From: Rhodoluna lacicola
Lineage (GTDB): Bacteria; Actinomycetota; Actinomycetes; Actinomycetales; Microbacteriaceae
Direction: 5' to 3'
Assembly: GCF_000699505.1 (NCBI RefSeq)
Contig: NZ_CP007490.1
Span: 310,001 to 374,000 of the forward strand
DNA length: 64,000 bases
A model generated the notes under the pieces. That model saw only the letters and a list, made by a program, of their open reading frames with translations, made no database searches and had not been told where the DNA came from. Positions 54,387-63,905 of this stretch are shown piece after piece (the stretch's first letter is position 1; each line of letters opens with the position of its first letter). The position numbers and the translations under genes are program-made.

Positions 54387-56408
54387 ATGTCTGTTGCGCA
54401 ATCTCCGGTTCAAACCAGGCAGATTCGCACCGATATTCAGGCGCTCAGAACAATTGCGGTAACGCTGGTAGTTCTCTTTCATCTTTGGCCCAATAGACTC
54501 TCCGGCGGTTTCGTTGGGGTAGATGTATTTTTTGTAATCTCGGGTTTCCTAATTACCAAGCACCTAATCCAAGAGGTTCAGGACGGGCGCTTCAGCATCA
54601 CGGGTTTCTGGGCCAGGCGAATAAAAAGACTGCTGCCCGCATCGTTCACAGTTTTGGGAGCCACAGCCGTTGCGGTGGTGCTGTTCGTGCCGGTGTCCCT
54701 ATGGGAGCAGTGGTTGCAAGAAATTCAGGCCTCTGTTTTCTATTTCCAAAACTGGTACCTGGCTGCCGACGCGGTGAATTATTTGGCCCTGGCTAACCAA
54801 TCTTCACCGGCACAGCATTTTTGGTCGCTATCAACTGAAGAGCAGTTTTACTTTGTCTGGCCCTTGCTGGTGGCCTTAGCTTTATTGATTACAAAGCGAA
54901 TGGTCAAACTAAATGTTTCGAGTCGCAGAGTTTTACTGGTTATTTTCTCTACTGTCACGGTTCTGTCCTTCAGCTACTCCCTATATCTGACTAACACTGA
55001 TCCAGCGGTTGCCTACTTCTCAACACCGGTACGCGCGTGGGAATTTGGAATAGGCGCAATAGCGGCATTCTTGAGACCAATCCAGAGCAGCGTGACTAAA
55101 ACTGTTTTGGCGCTGACTGGTTTGCTGGCTATTTTTAGTTCAGGTTTGGTCATCACAAACCAGACCCCGTTTCCTGGTGTTGCTGCACTGGCTCCTACGG
55201 TGGGCACTTTTCTTGTAATAGTTGCGGCAATCGATACCGGTATTGTTTCAAGAATCTTGGGATTGAAACCCCTGCAGTGGGTTGGTGACAAGTCCTACGC
55301 AATCTACCTGTGGCATTGGCCCATTTTGATCGGTGTTCCGTTTGTCACCCACTCAGCTTTAACCACGATGCACAAAATCTGGATTGTGATAGCAACCTTG
55401 GTCTTGGCCTGGGCTACCGAGCGACTGATTGAAAAACCAATCTCAAAAATGCAGGTCAAAAAGTTCAAGGTCTTTGCTCTCACTGCCACGACTTCTGTAT
55501 TGATTGCCTCACTCGCCGGTTTGGCTGTCAACTTGGGCAACCAGCGAATTGCTCAGGAGTTGGAGTTTGGCAAGGTTGGCCAAGTTGCCAGTCACGAGTG
55601 TTTTGGTGCCGCTGCTCGAATTACAACGGATTCAGATTGCAATAATTCCTCACTTGAGGGAATCTACCCATCGCTAACGGTGGCTGCATCGGATACGCCA
55701 ACCTTGCCAGATGATTGCTTTTCCGTTACCCGTGAACAAACGGAAGCAAGTTTCTGCGCCCTTGGTTCGCGAACTGGCTCTGTCCGAGTTGCGGCAGTAG
55801 GAGACTCACACTTGGCGCAATTTGCTGGGGCGCTTAATGTTTTGGCCTTGAGAAATAATTGGCAACTTGATCTTTATGCCAAGGGTGGTTGCCCATTCAC
55901 CTATGCCGTCCGAAAGCACGATGCTTTGCTCACCAAGAATTGCCCAATCTGGGTCGCTAACGCTGCGGCAAGGCTTGAGAATTCAAAGTACGAAGTTGTA
56001 ATCACCTCGCAGCGTGCTGGAGTTGACTGGGTTGCCGGCAAGGTCTCCGCTGTGAAAGACCTTTCAAGGCTTTGGAATCAACTTTCGGCCAACGGTAATC
56101 GGATAATTGCAATCAAAGACAGCCCAAATCCTGGCAAAAACATTGTTGCCTGTTTATCGACTGGCGCGGAGTGTAATTTTTCAAGATCCAGCGGCTTGAA
56201 ATTTGATCCACAGGTTGAAGCAGTTGCCAACTCTCCAGAGGTGCGACTGATTGACCTTGACGACATCTATTGCGAGCCGGCAAATTGCCTCGCCGTTATC
56301 GGTAACGTCGTTGTGTACCGCGACGACAATCACTTGACAGACACCTTTGCCAGAACACTCGCCCCGGTAATTGAGTCCGAAATTTTTGGCGCGCTAACCG
56401 GAAAATGA
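54387..56408 (+). CDS. Acyltransferase with C-terminal SGNH domain (OafA-like)
   Basis: A 673-residue fusion. Residues about 10-380 are an acyltransferase-3 membrane domain (RTDIQALRTIAVTLVVLFHLWP, the catalytic His in VLFHLW, then VDVFFVISGFLITKHL) with about ten helices. After it comes an extracytoplasmic SGNH-hydrolase-like domain with GDSHLAQF (Ser block) and DDNHLTDTFA (Asp-x-x-His block). Such proteins acetylate or otherwise acylate surface polysaccharides or wall components. Target unknown. Confidence 0.92.
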   Translation: MSVAQSPVQTRQIRTDIQALRTIAVTLVVLFHLWPNRLSGGFVGVDVFFVISGFLITKHLIQEVQDGRFSITGFWARRIKRLLPASFTVLGATAVAVVLFVPVSLWEQWLQEIQASVFYFQNWYLAADAVNYLALANQSSPAQHFWSLSTEEQFYFVWPLLVALALLITKRMVKLNVSSRRVLLVIFSTVTVLSFSYSLYLTNTDPAVAYFSTPVRAWEFGIGAIAAFLRPIQSSVTKTVLALTGLLAIFSSGLVITNQTPFPGVAALAPTVGTFLVIVAAIDTGIVSRILGLKPLQWVGDKSYAIYLWHWPILIGVPFVTHSALTTMHKIWIVIATLVLAWATERLIEKPISKMQVKKFKVFALTATTSVLIASLAGLAVNLGNQRIAQELEFGKVGQVASHECFGAAARITTDSDCNNSSLEGIYPSLTVAASDTPTLPDDCFSVTREQTEASFCALGSRTGSVRVAAVGDSHLAQFAGALNVLALRNNWQLDLYAKGGCPFTYAVRKHDALLTKNCPIWVANAAARLENSKYEVVITSQRAGVDWVAGKVSAVKDLSRLWNQLSANGNRIIAIKDSPNPGKNIVACLSTGAECNFSRSSGLKFDPQVEAVANSPEVRLIDLDDIYCEPANCLAVIGNVVVYRDDNHLTDTFARTLAPVIESEIFGALTGK

Positions 56409-56438
56409 AAAATCCCAGTCTCATTGACTGGGATTTTT
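56408..56438. terminator. Bidirectional terminator after the acyltransferase gene
   Basis: AAAAATCCCAGTC pairs with GACTGGGATTTTT with a 5-nt loop, giving T-runs on both strands between the acyltransferase gene and the convergent tRNA-Lys. Confidence 0.92.
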
Positions 56439-56443
56439 ACATG

Positions 56444-56517
56444 TAGGCCCCGTGGGGATCGAACCCACGACCCTCGGATTAAAAGTCCGATGCTCTAACC
56501 AACTGAGCTAGAGGCCC
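56444..56517 (-). tRNA. tRNA-Lys (anticodon TTT)
   Basis: The reverse strand gives a 74-nt cloverleaf: D-arm TAGCTCAGTTGG, anticodon loop CTTTTAA (TTT) in stem CGGA/TCCG, T-loop GTTCGATC, discriminator A. The acceptor stem contains two G-U pairs. CCA is not encoded, unlike in the tRNA-Ser of this window. Confidence 0.95.
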
Positions 56518-56555
56518 ACGCCTCGTAAACGAGACATTGCCGCAAAGCAACCTGA

Positions 56556-57443
56556 CTAGTCTACCAAGCGAGGTTGGATTGGAAGTTCCTTAGAGGATTT
56601 GGTTGGCCACTCAACTACCAGCATGGCCGCGACCATCACGACCCCACCTAAGACGGTCTTTAGCCCAAGCACCTCTTGGCCCACAAGCACGGCAATCACA
56701 GCGGTCCAAAGCACCTCAGTGGTTAGGAAGATCGCCACCCTTGACGGGTCCATGATGCTCTGCGCCCAGGTTTGTACCAAGAATGCAACCGCGGTTGAGA
56801 ATACGGCCGTGAAAACCACAGCGAACCAGCCATTGGCATCTACTGGCGGGTCGTAATCGCCATCCAAAAAGGCGCCTGCCCAGCTGTACAGTGCCACCAT
56901 TGCAAGCTGAATCAAGGTCAAGGCATAAACATCTTTCCCCGGGCTCCAGACGCTCAAGCCAACGATGTGACCGGCGAACAGCAGGGCACACAGCACAATC
57001 CACAACTGATTGACGTCTACGCTGAATCCATTTAGGGTCAGCAAACCAAGTGCGCCAAGAGCCAGAACAATTCCGATAACCAGTTGCTTATTGATCTTGT
57101 TGCCGAACATCAGCCAACCCAAGAGCGGGGTCAGCACAACATAGAGACCGGTTATGAATCCGGTGATTGCGGCGGTGGTTAGTTCCAAACCGATTGTCTG
57201 GGTGATGTAACCTCCCGACAGCAACGTGCCAAGCAGTACACCGTGCTTAAGTAACTTGCCATCAATCGCCTTGAGGACGCTTGGTCGGAATGCAATCATC
57301 ACCAATACAGCCAGGGTGAAACGGATTGCTAAAAAGTCATTGAATGGCTGAGCCGCAATGGCGTCTTTCATCACTACGAAAGCTGCGCCCCAGGCAATTG
57401 CCACGGCAAGCAGCGCAATTGCTGCCCAGGTTGTTTTTTTCAT
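56556..57443 (-). CDS. EamA/DMT family transporter
   Basis: A 295-residue membrane protein with ten hydrophobic segments arranged as two EamA repeats (WGAAFVVMKDAIA near the start and a second unit from about 150). Drug/metabolite transporters export metabolites; the substrate is unknown. It is the last gene of the leftward ppk-mutT1-SDR-DMT run and ends 39 bp before tRNA-Lys. Confidence 0.88.
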   Translation of the reverse strand: MKKTTWAAIALLAVAIAWGAAFVVMKDAIAAQPFNDFLAIRFTLAVLVMIAFRPSVLKAIDGKLLKHGVLLGTLLSGGYITQTIGLELTTAAITGFITGLYVVLTPLLGWLMFGNKINKQLVIGIVLALGALGLLTLNGFSVDVNQLWIVLCALLFAGHIVGLSVWSPGKDVYALTLIQLAMVALYSWAGAFLDGDYDPPVDANGWFAVVFTAVFSTAVAFLVQTWAQSIMDPSRVAIFLTTEVLWTAVIAVLVGQEVLGLKTVLGGVVMVAAMLVVEWPTKSSKELPIQPRLVD

Positions 57444-57470
57444 CCTGCCAGCCTAACCGACGCTGATTTT

Positions 57471-58982
57471 TTATTTCTTAGTCAGTGCTGCGTTCTTTGC
57501 CATTGAGGGGAATACCAGCCCGTGCATCGGCCAAACTGACCACCAGTATGCGTGTCCCAATAGACCTTTTGGCGCATAGATTGCCACCTGGGTCAGAATT
57601 GTCCCACCGGTTTCAACATCTTCCTCCAGCCCAAACTCCAACCAGGCCAAGCCTGGCATTTTCATTTCGGCGCGCAGGCGCAAAAGTTTGGGTCTAATGA
57701 TTTCCTCAACTCGCCAAAAATCAAGCGCGTCACCAACTTGCAATTGGTTTGGGTCTCTGCGTCCTCGTCGCAATCCCACTCCACCAAAAATTTTGTCGAT
57801 AAATCCGCGAACCTCCCAAGCCCAGGTCGCTAGAGAGTAACCGTTGTCACCACCGATAGCTTCTACGCGCTTCCAAACATCTTCAATTGAATCAGGGGAG
57901 TGCACGATGCGAACATCGCGATACAAAGTTCCACCGGCCCAATCGGGGTCAGTGGGTAGCGGCTCAGATGGAGTCCAAGGAACAGAGGCATCGCTCCATC
58001 TGGTTTCTACGCGGGCATCTTTGATTTTGGTAAGCGCAAGTTGCACCGCGCGCTTGAATGGAGTCAGCCCGCCTTCCGGATCTGGAATTAGACCACGAAT
58101 GCTGTCGTCGGCGGCGACCACCTCATTCTTTAGGCTGGCTACCAGACGCTTTGCCAGTGTGTAGGGAACCGGAGTAACCAAACCAACCCAGCCGCTCGAG
58201 AGCCTTGGGGTAAGCACTGGAACCGGAATGATAATTCGCCTTGGCAATCCGGCAGCTTCTGCGTATTGCTGCATCATCTCTTTGTAGGTGAATATTTCTG
58301 GCCCACCAATATCAAATACTCCCGAGATGGTTGGGTTAATGCTTGCGGCACCCACCAAATATCTCAGCACGTCGCGCACCGCGATGGGTTGAATGCGCAC
58401 GTTGACCCACTTTGGAACGGTCATGATTGGCAGGCGCTCGGTCAGGTAGCGCAACATTTCAAAAGATGCCGAACCAGAACCAATCACCACTCCGGCTCGC
58501 AGTTCAATTGTTGCTACTCCGGACTCGCGCAAAATCTTTCCAGTCTCGGCCCGGGCCTGCAGGTGCGGAGACATAACTTCGTTTGGCGCGATGATTCCGC
58601 CTAGGTAAACAATTCGCTTGACGCCCAATGCTTTAGCCGCCTCACCAAATCCCTTTGCCATATCGCGTTCTTCTTGCTCGAAGTTGTCTTTAGACATCAA
58701 CGCGTGCAACAGATAGTAGGCAACGTCAACACCTATCATTGCCTCGGCTAGGACATCGGGGTTATGGGCATCACCCTCGGAGACTTCAACCTGGTCAATC
58801 CACGGGTGGTATTTCAATCGATCGGCATTGCGGGCAAGAATTCGAACTCGATAACCATGCTTGAGCAGTTCCACGATTAGGCGACCACCAATGTAGCCGG
58901 TGGCTCCGGTGACCAGGCAGAGCGCAGGCTTTCCGGATTCGTTCTTCAGTAGGGGAAGGCCTTGGCTCACCGATGAGTTCAT
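57471..58982 (-). CDS. NAD-binding SDR protein with DUF2867 domain
   Basis: A 503-residue two-domain protein. Residues about 18-300 are an extended SDR/NmrA-like domain with TGATGYIGGRLI and a YLGGI segment; from about 340 a DUF2867 domain (START-like fold) follows with the ATWAWEVRGFIDKIFGGVGLRRGRRDP motif. The function is unknown; related proteins occur as single genes in many actinobacteria. It starts 4 bp after the mutT1-like gene ends. Confidence 0.88.
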   Translation of the reverse strand: MNSSVSQGLPLLKNESGKPALCLVTGATGYIGGRLIVELLKHGYRVRILARNADRLKYHPWIDQVEVSEGDAHNPDVLAEAMIGVDVAYYLLHALMSKDNFEQEERDMAKGFGEAAKALGVKRIVYLGGIIAPNEVMSPHLQARAETGKILRESGVATIELRAGVVIGSGSASFEMLRYLTERLPIMTVPKWVNVRIQPIAVRDVLRYLVGAASINPTISGVFDIGGPEIFTYKEMMQQYAEAAGLPRRIIIPVPVLTPRLSSGWVGLVTPVPYTLAKRLVASLKNEVVAADDSIRGLIPDPEGGLTPFKRAVQLALTKIKDARVETRWSDASVPWTPSEPLPTDPDWAGGTLYRDVRIVHSPDSIEDVWKRVEAIGGDNGYSLATWAWEVRGFIDKIFGGVGLRRGRRDPNQLQVGDALDFWRVEEIIRPKLLRLRAEMKMPGLAWLEFGLEEDVETGGTILTQVAIYAPKGLLGHAYWWSVWPMHGLVFPSMAKNAALTKK

Positions 58983-58986
58983 GGCT

Positions 58987-59931
58987 CTAGATTACGCCGT
59001 AGCGCTCCACAGAAACTATCTTTCTATTCTCGCCATCATCCTTTGTGGTCAGATGAATAACAATCATCTCGGCTGGCTTCAAAGTGGTTCCCTCTTGCAG
59101 TTGATCCCTATGGGCTGCCGACGCATGCTTCGCTAGTGTTTCAAAAATTGTAGGGAGAGCCGGTCGGTGTGAGCAGATCACCGATGCCCGGCCATATTCG
59201 ATTATGTCGTTGATGACGTTCTTGGTGCGCTTGGGGCCTTTTTTATTGCCGAGCTCGCTTAGTTGAGAGCGCTCGATGATTTTTAGTTTTCTCTTCTTGG
59301 CGTACGGCAAAACTGTATTTAGGCATCGAGACCACGGGCTGGTAATTACTCTCTTGGGTGCAAAGGCACCAAGTAACTTAACCAACTGTTTTGCCTGGGC
59401 GTACCCCTCGGGCAAGAGTGGTCGCTTGCCATCATCAATTGCCTCACCATTCATCCAGTCGGTTCGGGGTGTTGCTTTGGCATGCCGCAAAACAATTAGC
59501 GGCTTGGTTCTCAATTGTCCGCGCTTATAGATAGCCAGAAGTTCGTCCAGCACTTCGCTATCGAATTCATAGGTAAGAAGCTTTCTAGCTTCCTCTGGGG
59601 TGCGCCACTCAACGCTTTCGACCTCTTCAGAGGGCTTGAACTTTGATTTGGCAAGTGCCGCTGGAGTTACTCGCGCAGCCCAGTAGTGAACTTCTTTTGG
59701 TGTGCCGCTAGGAATTTTGTAATTCACAATTTTCAAACGTGGCCCAAGTTTAATCTTGAGTCCGGTTTCTTCAGCAATTTCTCTAACGGCAGTAACCGGT
59801 AGCAACTCACCTGGATCGACTTTGCCCTTGGGCCAACTCCAGTCATTGTGGCGATTGCGATGAATCAGTGCCACTAGAAGTTTGCCTTTTTCTTCGCGCC
59901 ACAGAATGGCACCGGCTGCATAAATTGTCAT
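58987..59931 (-). CDS. Nudix/histidine phosphatase fusion (MutT1-like)
   Basis: A 314-residue fusion. The N-terminal Nudix domain has the box GELLPVTAVREIAEETGLK (about 41-59). The C-terminal half is a histidine-phosphatase domain with the LRHAKATPRTDW motif (about 148), the HxRP-like SHRPALP at about 270. Mycobacterial MutT1 has the same plan and sanitises oxidised nucleotides (8-oxo-dGTP) or Ap4A. Translation is coupled to ppk by TAATG, so oxidised-nucleotide or polyphosphate metabolism is the likely context. Confidence 0.9.
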   Translation of the reverse strand: MTIYAAGAILWREEKGKLLVALIHRNRHNDWSWPKGKVDPGELLPVTAVREIAEETGLKIKLGPRLKIVNYKIPSGTPKEVHYWAARVTPAALAKSKFKPSEEVESVEWRTPEEARKLLTYEFDSEVLDELLAIYKRGQLRTKPLIVLRHAKATPRTDWMNGEAIDDGKRPLLPEGYAQAKQLVKLLGAFAPKRVITSPWSRCLNTVLPYAKKRKLKIIERSQLSELGNKKGPKRTKNVINDIIEYGRASVICSHRPALPTIFETLAKHASAAHRDQLQEGTTLKPAEMIVIHLTTKDDGENRKIVSVERYGVI

Positions 59932-62060
59932 TAGATTCGAACGTTGCGCTTGGCGTGTACTTCTTTCATGATTTGATCCTGCAGATCAATCAACAAGTTT
60001 CCGTTTGCATCTACCTTGTGACGGGTCCAGTTGCCATCCTCGGCCAGATACCAAGACGCAACGGAATCGCTCATTGCTGTTTCGAACAGCGAGTTCAATT
60101 CACGAATGTGATCCGGTTGCGAGAGGCGAACCAGAGCCTCAACACGGCGGTCTAGGTTTCTGTGCATCATGTCGGCAGAGCCAATGAAAACAGCGGGGTC
60201 GCCGCCACCGGCGAAAGCAAAAATTCTTGAGTGCTCTAGGTAACGGCCGAGCACCGATCGAACCTTGATGTTTTCACTTAGCCCAGGTACGCCCGGTTTC
60301 AATGCGCACATTCCACGCACCAAGATTTCTACGGGCACGCCCGCGTTTGAGGCCTTGTATAGCGAATCAATAATCTGCTCATCAACCAGCGAGTTGACCT
60401 TGATTCGAATCCGGGCATCCTTACCGGCTAGCTTGTTGGCAATCTCTTGCTCAATGCGGGCCGTTAGCCCTTCGCGAACTCCGTTTGGCGAAACCATCAA
60501 GGACTTGAATTCTGCCTCTGGTGCGTAGCCGGATAGCTGGTTGAACAGCTTGGTTAGGTCTTCACCGACAGATTCGCGCGAAGTAAGTAGACCGTAGTCC
60601 TCGTAGTAGCGTGCAGTCTTTGGGTTGTAGTTCCCGGTGCCCACGTGGCAGTAGCGGCGAAGCTGACCCTTTTCTTGGCGAATTACCAAGGCCAACTTGC
60701 AGTGCGTCTTCAAGCCGACGATTCCATAAACCACGTGCACGCCAGCCTGCTCAAGCTTGCGGGCCCAGGCAATGTTGTTTTGCTCATCGAAACGAGCCTT
60801 GATCTCAACCAGGGCCAGCACCTGCTTGCCAGCCTCGGCTGCCGCAATCAGTGCATCAACAATTGGTGAATCACCGGAGGTGCGGTACAGGGTCTGCTTG
60901 ATTGCTAAAACCTTTGGATCTGCCGCAGCCTGTTCAACGAATGCCTGCACCGATGTAGAGAAAGACTCGTATGGGTGATGCATCAGGATGTCGCGCTGAC
61001 GCATTGCCGAGAAAATGCTGACGTCTTTGTCTTCCACCGGTTGCAAGTAGCGATTAGTAATTACCTGGTGCGGTGGGTAGTGCAGATCGGCACGCTTGAG
61101 CGATGAAATTTCAAAAAGACCAGTCAGGTCAAGTGGTGATGGCAAGTGATAAACATCTTCATCGCTAATGTCCAACTCACGAATCAACAGCTCCAGAACC
61201 TCTGGGTTGATATCGTTGGCAACTTCAAGGCGAACCGGTGGACCAAAGCGGCGACGCAGCAATTCCTTCTCTAGCGCGAGCAAAAGATTTTCGCCCTCAT
61301 CTTCGTCGACTTCAAGGTCTTCGTTGCGCGTAACGCGGAAGGTGTGGTGCTGCAAAACTTGCATGCCTGGGAAAAGTAAACCTAAGTACTCACCGATGAT
61401 ATCTTCGAGCGGAACGAATCGGGCGTCTTGAACTCCGCTATTGCCTGGGATGCGCACAAAACGGGGAAGCAGCGGTGGAACCTTGACGCGGGCAAAGTGT
61501 TCTTTATCGGTGTCTGGGTTTTTCAGGACCACAGCAAGATTCAGTGACAAGCCTGAAATGTAAGGAAAAGGGTGAGCAGGGTCTACCGCAAGCGGAGTCA
61601 GTACCGGGAAGATTTGGTTTTGAAAGTAGTCGTGTAGCAAAGAACGTTCAGAATCTTCCAGGTTCACCCAGCGCACAATGCGAATGCCTTTTTCTTTCAT
61701 CGCCGGCTTGATGGTGTCAATGAACAGCTGAGCGTGACGCTCCTGCAGTCGGTGGGCTTCGCGGCTAATTTGGCTGAGCACCTCTTGCGGGGAAAGGCCA
61801 GAGCTTGAGGTCACTGCCAGTCCGGTGGCGATGCGGCGCTTGAGACCGGCAACGCGAACCATGAAAAACTCGTCAAGGTTTGAGGCAAAGATCGCTAGAA
61901 AGTTCACTCTTTCAAGCAAGTAAAGGTTTGGGTCTTCGGCCAGTTCCAAGACGCGCTGGTTAAACGCAAGCCAGCTGAGCTCGCGGTCAAGGTAGCGATT
62001 TGGGGCTAATTCGGTGCCGAAATCCGGCAACGAGATAGACATGGTTTCTTCTGAAGACAT
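59931..62060 (-). CDS. ppk: Polyphosphate kinase
   Basis: A 709-residue PPK1 enzyme with the four family domains. Recognisable are the N-terminal [20 protein letters not shown], the catalytic His segment [36 protein letters not shown], and the [30 protein letters not shown] region. It reversibly transfers ATP gamma-phosphate to polyphosphate, linking it with the PiT importer in phosphate storage. Start at ATG 62060 or 62042. First gene of the ppk-mutT1 operon. Confidence 0.96.
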   Translation of the reverse strand: MSSEETMSISLPDFGTELAPNRYLDRELSWLAFNQRVLELAEDPNLYLLERVNFLAIFASNLDEFFMVRVAGLKRRIATGLAVTSSSGLSPQEVLSQISREAHRLQERHAQLFIDTIKPAMKEKGIRIVRWVNLEDSERSLLHDYFQNQIFPVLTPLAVDPAHPFPYISGLSLNLAVVLKNPDTDKEHFARVKVPPLLPRFVRIPGNSGVQDARFVPLEDIIGEYLGLLFPGMQVLQHHTFRVTRNEDLEVDEDEGENLLLALEKELLRRRFGPPVRLEVANDINPEVLELLIRELDISDEDVYHLPSPLDLTGLFEISSLKRADLHYPPHQVITNRYLQPVEDKDVSIFSAMRQRDILMHHPYESFSTSVQAFVEQAAADPKVLAIKQTLYRTSGDSPIVDALIAAAEAGKQVLALVEIKARFDEQNNIAWARKLEQAGVHVVYGIVGLKTHCKLALVIRQEKGQLRRYCHVGTGNYNPKTARYYEDYGLLTSRESVGEDLTKLFNQLSGYAPEAEFKSLMVSPNGVREGLTARIEQEIANKLAGKDARIRIKVNSLVDEQIIDSLYKASNAGVPVEILVRGMCALKPGVPGLSENIKVRSVLGRYLEHSRIFAFAGGGDPAVFIGSADMMHRNLDRRVEALVRLSQPDHIRELNSLFETAMSDSVASWYLAEDGNWTRHKVDANGNLLIDLQDQIMKEVHAKRNVRI

Positions 62061-62154
62061 TCTTCAATCCTGCCACGCCCAGGTTGCTTGCCGGTAGCCG
62101 CAGTTTTACGGCCTGGTAAATGCCTTTCAGGGCATTCTTATGGGTGTTTTGCCT

Positions 62155-62844
62155 TTATTCGGAGACCGAATTGGTCAGGGAGTCGGCGTTTTCGTCGATG
62201 TTGAAGCGGTAACCCACGTTGCGCACTGTGCCAATTAGCGCCTCTAGATCGCCCAATTTGGCTCGAAGGCGGCGAATATGAACGTCAACCGTGCGGGTGC
62301 CACCAAAGTAGTCATAGCCCCAGACTTCGCTCAAGAGTTGTTCACGAGTGAAAACCCTGCCCGGGTGCTGGGCTAAAAAGCGCAGCAATTCAAATTCTTT
62401 ATAAGTCAGGTCCAGTGGTCGTCCGTTTACCTTGGCCGAATAGCTTGCCTCATCAATGACCACCCCGGAGGCGTGAATCTTGTCGCTGCCCTCAACTTGC
62501 TTGGCTTTGCCAATCGCCAGCCGAATCCGGGCGTCCAGCTCGGCGGGCCCGGCGCCTTCAACCACAATGTCGGCGGCGCCCCACTCGGCGCTTACAGCGG
62601 CCAGCCCGCCCTCAGTGACCACCAAAATTAGGGGCGCACTGAGGCCGGTGGCGACGAGGATTTTGGCCAGTGACTTGGCTCCGGCCAGATCTCTGCGGGC
62701 GTCTAGAAAAATAAGGTCGTGACCCGGGGCATTTACAAGATTTGCGGGTTCCGCGGGGATCTGTCGTACCCGGTGGATTAGCAGGCCCAGCGCAGGAAGC
62801 ACCTCTGATTCAGCTGTCGCTGACAAAACTAGAAGTTGAGCCAT
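62155..62844 (-). CDS. glnR: GlnR-type orphan response regulator
   Basis: A 229-residue OmpR-family regulator from ATG 62844 (GGGAGAG upstream). The receiver-like N-terminus contains [37 protein letters not shown], which matches GlnR of Streptomyces/Mycobacterium rather than ordinary receivers. The C-terminal winged helix is clear ([34 protein letters not shown]). GlnR lacks a partner kinase and activates nitrogen-assimilation genes; here it lies next to, and in the same direction as, ppk. Confidence 0.85.
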   Translation of the reverse strand: MAQLLVLSATAESEVLPALGLLIHRVRQIPAEPANLVNAPGHDLIFLDARRDLAGAKSLAKILVATGLSAPLILVVTEGGLAAVSAEWGAADIVVEGAGPAELDARIRLAIGKAKQVEGSDKIHASGVVIDEASYSAKVNGRPLDLTYKEFELLRFLAQHPGRVFTREQLLSEVWGYDYFGGTRTVDVHIRRLRAKLGDLEALIGTVRNVGYRFNIDENADSLTNSVSE

Positions 62845-62912
62845 GATCTCTCCCAAAACGCTTGGCTAAAGTTTAGCCCTTTATTTATGCGGACTTAAGG
62901 CATGATTGCCTT

Positions 62913-63176
62913 GTGAAAGCGAAATGGGCCCAGATCATTATCATTTGGGCGTTGGTCGCCGCCGAAACTCTGATTCTGGTGATTGGTTTCAGCAGTGAGG
63001 GTCAAAACGTTGAGGCATCCTTTGGTGCCGTCTTGGCCGGATCAATAGCCACCGTCTCGCTGTTGCAACTGTTCCAAAACAACGCAGAGGGCTTCGTGCG
63101 CAAATTGGTTTACGTGGGTGGGGGAAGCTATCTGATTCTGGCAGTGGCCACCGCGTACCTTTTCTTGAAAGGTTAG
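62913..63176 (+). CDS. Small membrane protein, unknown
   Basis: An 87-residue protein from GTG 62913 with three hydrophobic segments (about 6-26, 36-55 and 65-85) and few charged residues (NNAEGFVRKL loop). No family recognised. It is divergent from glnR (68 bp between starts) and leads a tightly packed run with the two following genes. Confidence 0.65.
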   Translation: MKAKWAQIIIIWALVAAETLILVIGFSSEGQNVEASFGAVLAGSIATVSLLQLFQNNAEGFVRKLVYVGGGSYLILAVATAYLFLKG

Positions 63177-63185
63177 ACTTTAAAC

Positions 63186-63296
63186 ATGTTGCTAGCACTT
63201 GAGATTTTCTTTACCGGACTATTGGTCTTGGCTTCTTTGGCTATCGCGGGAGTTTCAGCGCTCGTGCTTTACAAGTTGTTCAAGGGTCAGAAATAG
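63186..63296 (+). CDS. Very small membrane protein (36 aa)
   Basis: MLLALEIFFTGLLVLASLAIAG and a short basic tail (YKLFKGQK): one membrane helix. Its stop is immediately followed by the TTG start of the nitrobindin-like gene with no gap, and it begins 9 bp after the previous stop, so it sits as a true cistron in the run. Function unknown. Confidence 0.55.
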   Translation: MLLALEIFFTGLLVLASLAIAGVSALVLYKLFKGQK

Positions 63297-63902
63297 TTGT
63301 TCGTATTTCCTGAGGGGCTACCGCTGGAGCTCACTCCCTTCGCCTTCCTGGTTGGTAAATGGGAAGGTACCGGAATCATTAGTTACAAGCTGAATGACAC
63401 CGATGAAGCGCCAATCGAGCGCGAGTTCAAGCAACGAATCGAATTTGCCCACGATGGTTCGAATGCCCTGACTTATGTTTCGTCGGCAGAACTAATTGAT
63501 GAAGCGGGAACAATCCTGCCAAGCGAACTTGGCTACTGGAGAATTGCCCGACCAAGTGAATCAGCAGATCACGGGCCAGGCCTGATGATTGGCGTTGGTG
63601 AGAAGAGCCTGCAGACGCACGAAGATTTAGAGAAGCTTCGCAATAAAGAGGGTGGCTTTGATATTCAAGTTTCCGTTTTGCACCCTGGCGGAATGGCTGA
63701 GCTTTACAACGGAAAAATCAAGGGCGCTCGTGTAGACCTTGCCTCCGCTTACGGAACAGCTTTTGAAACTGCAAAAACCTACCGACACTCAACCCGCTTA
63801 TTTGGGCTGGTAGAAAACGCCCTGCTGTGGGTTTGGGAAATTGCGCTGCCTGGTGCAGACCTAAAGCCCCACGCATCCGCGCGCCTCGAACGAGTGGAGT
63901 AA
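63297..63902 (+). CDS. Nitrobindin/FABP-like protein
   Basis: A 201-residue beta-barrel protein of the nitrobindin (THAP4/FABP-like) family, which binds ferric haem in characterised members. The opening PFAFLVGKWEGTGIISY and the GYWRIA strand are typical, and a late H in YRHSTRLFGL is a candidate haem ligand. It starts with TTG directly after the stop of the 36-residue gene and ends 3 bp before the ygfZ-like start, so all are one transcript. A role in haem or NO chemistry is inferred from the family. Confidence 0.85.
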   Translation: MFVFPEGLPLELTPFAFLVGKWEGTGIISYKLNDTDEAPIEREFKQRIEFAHDGSNALTYVSSAELIDEAGTILPSELGYWRIARPSESADHGPGLMIGVGEKSLQTHEDLEKLRNKEGGFDIQVSVLHPGGMAELYNGKIKGARVDLASAYGTAFETAKTYRHSTRLFGLVENALLWVWEIALPGADLKPHASARLERVE

Positions 63903-63905
63903 ATC

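Noticed and set aside
57844-58604. Plus-strand frames over the DUF2867 SDR gene
   Set aside because: Antisense to a complete two-domain protein and without any family feature.
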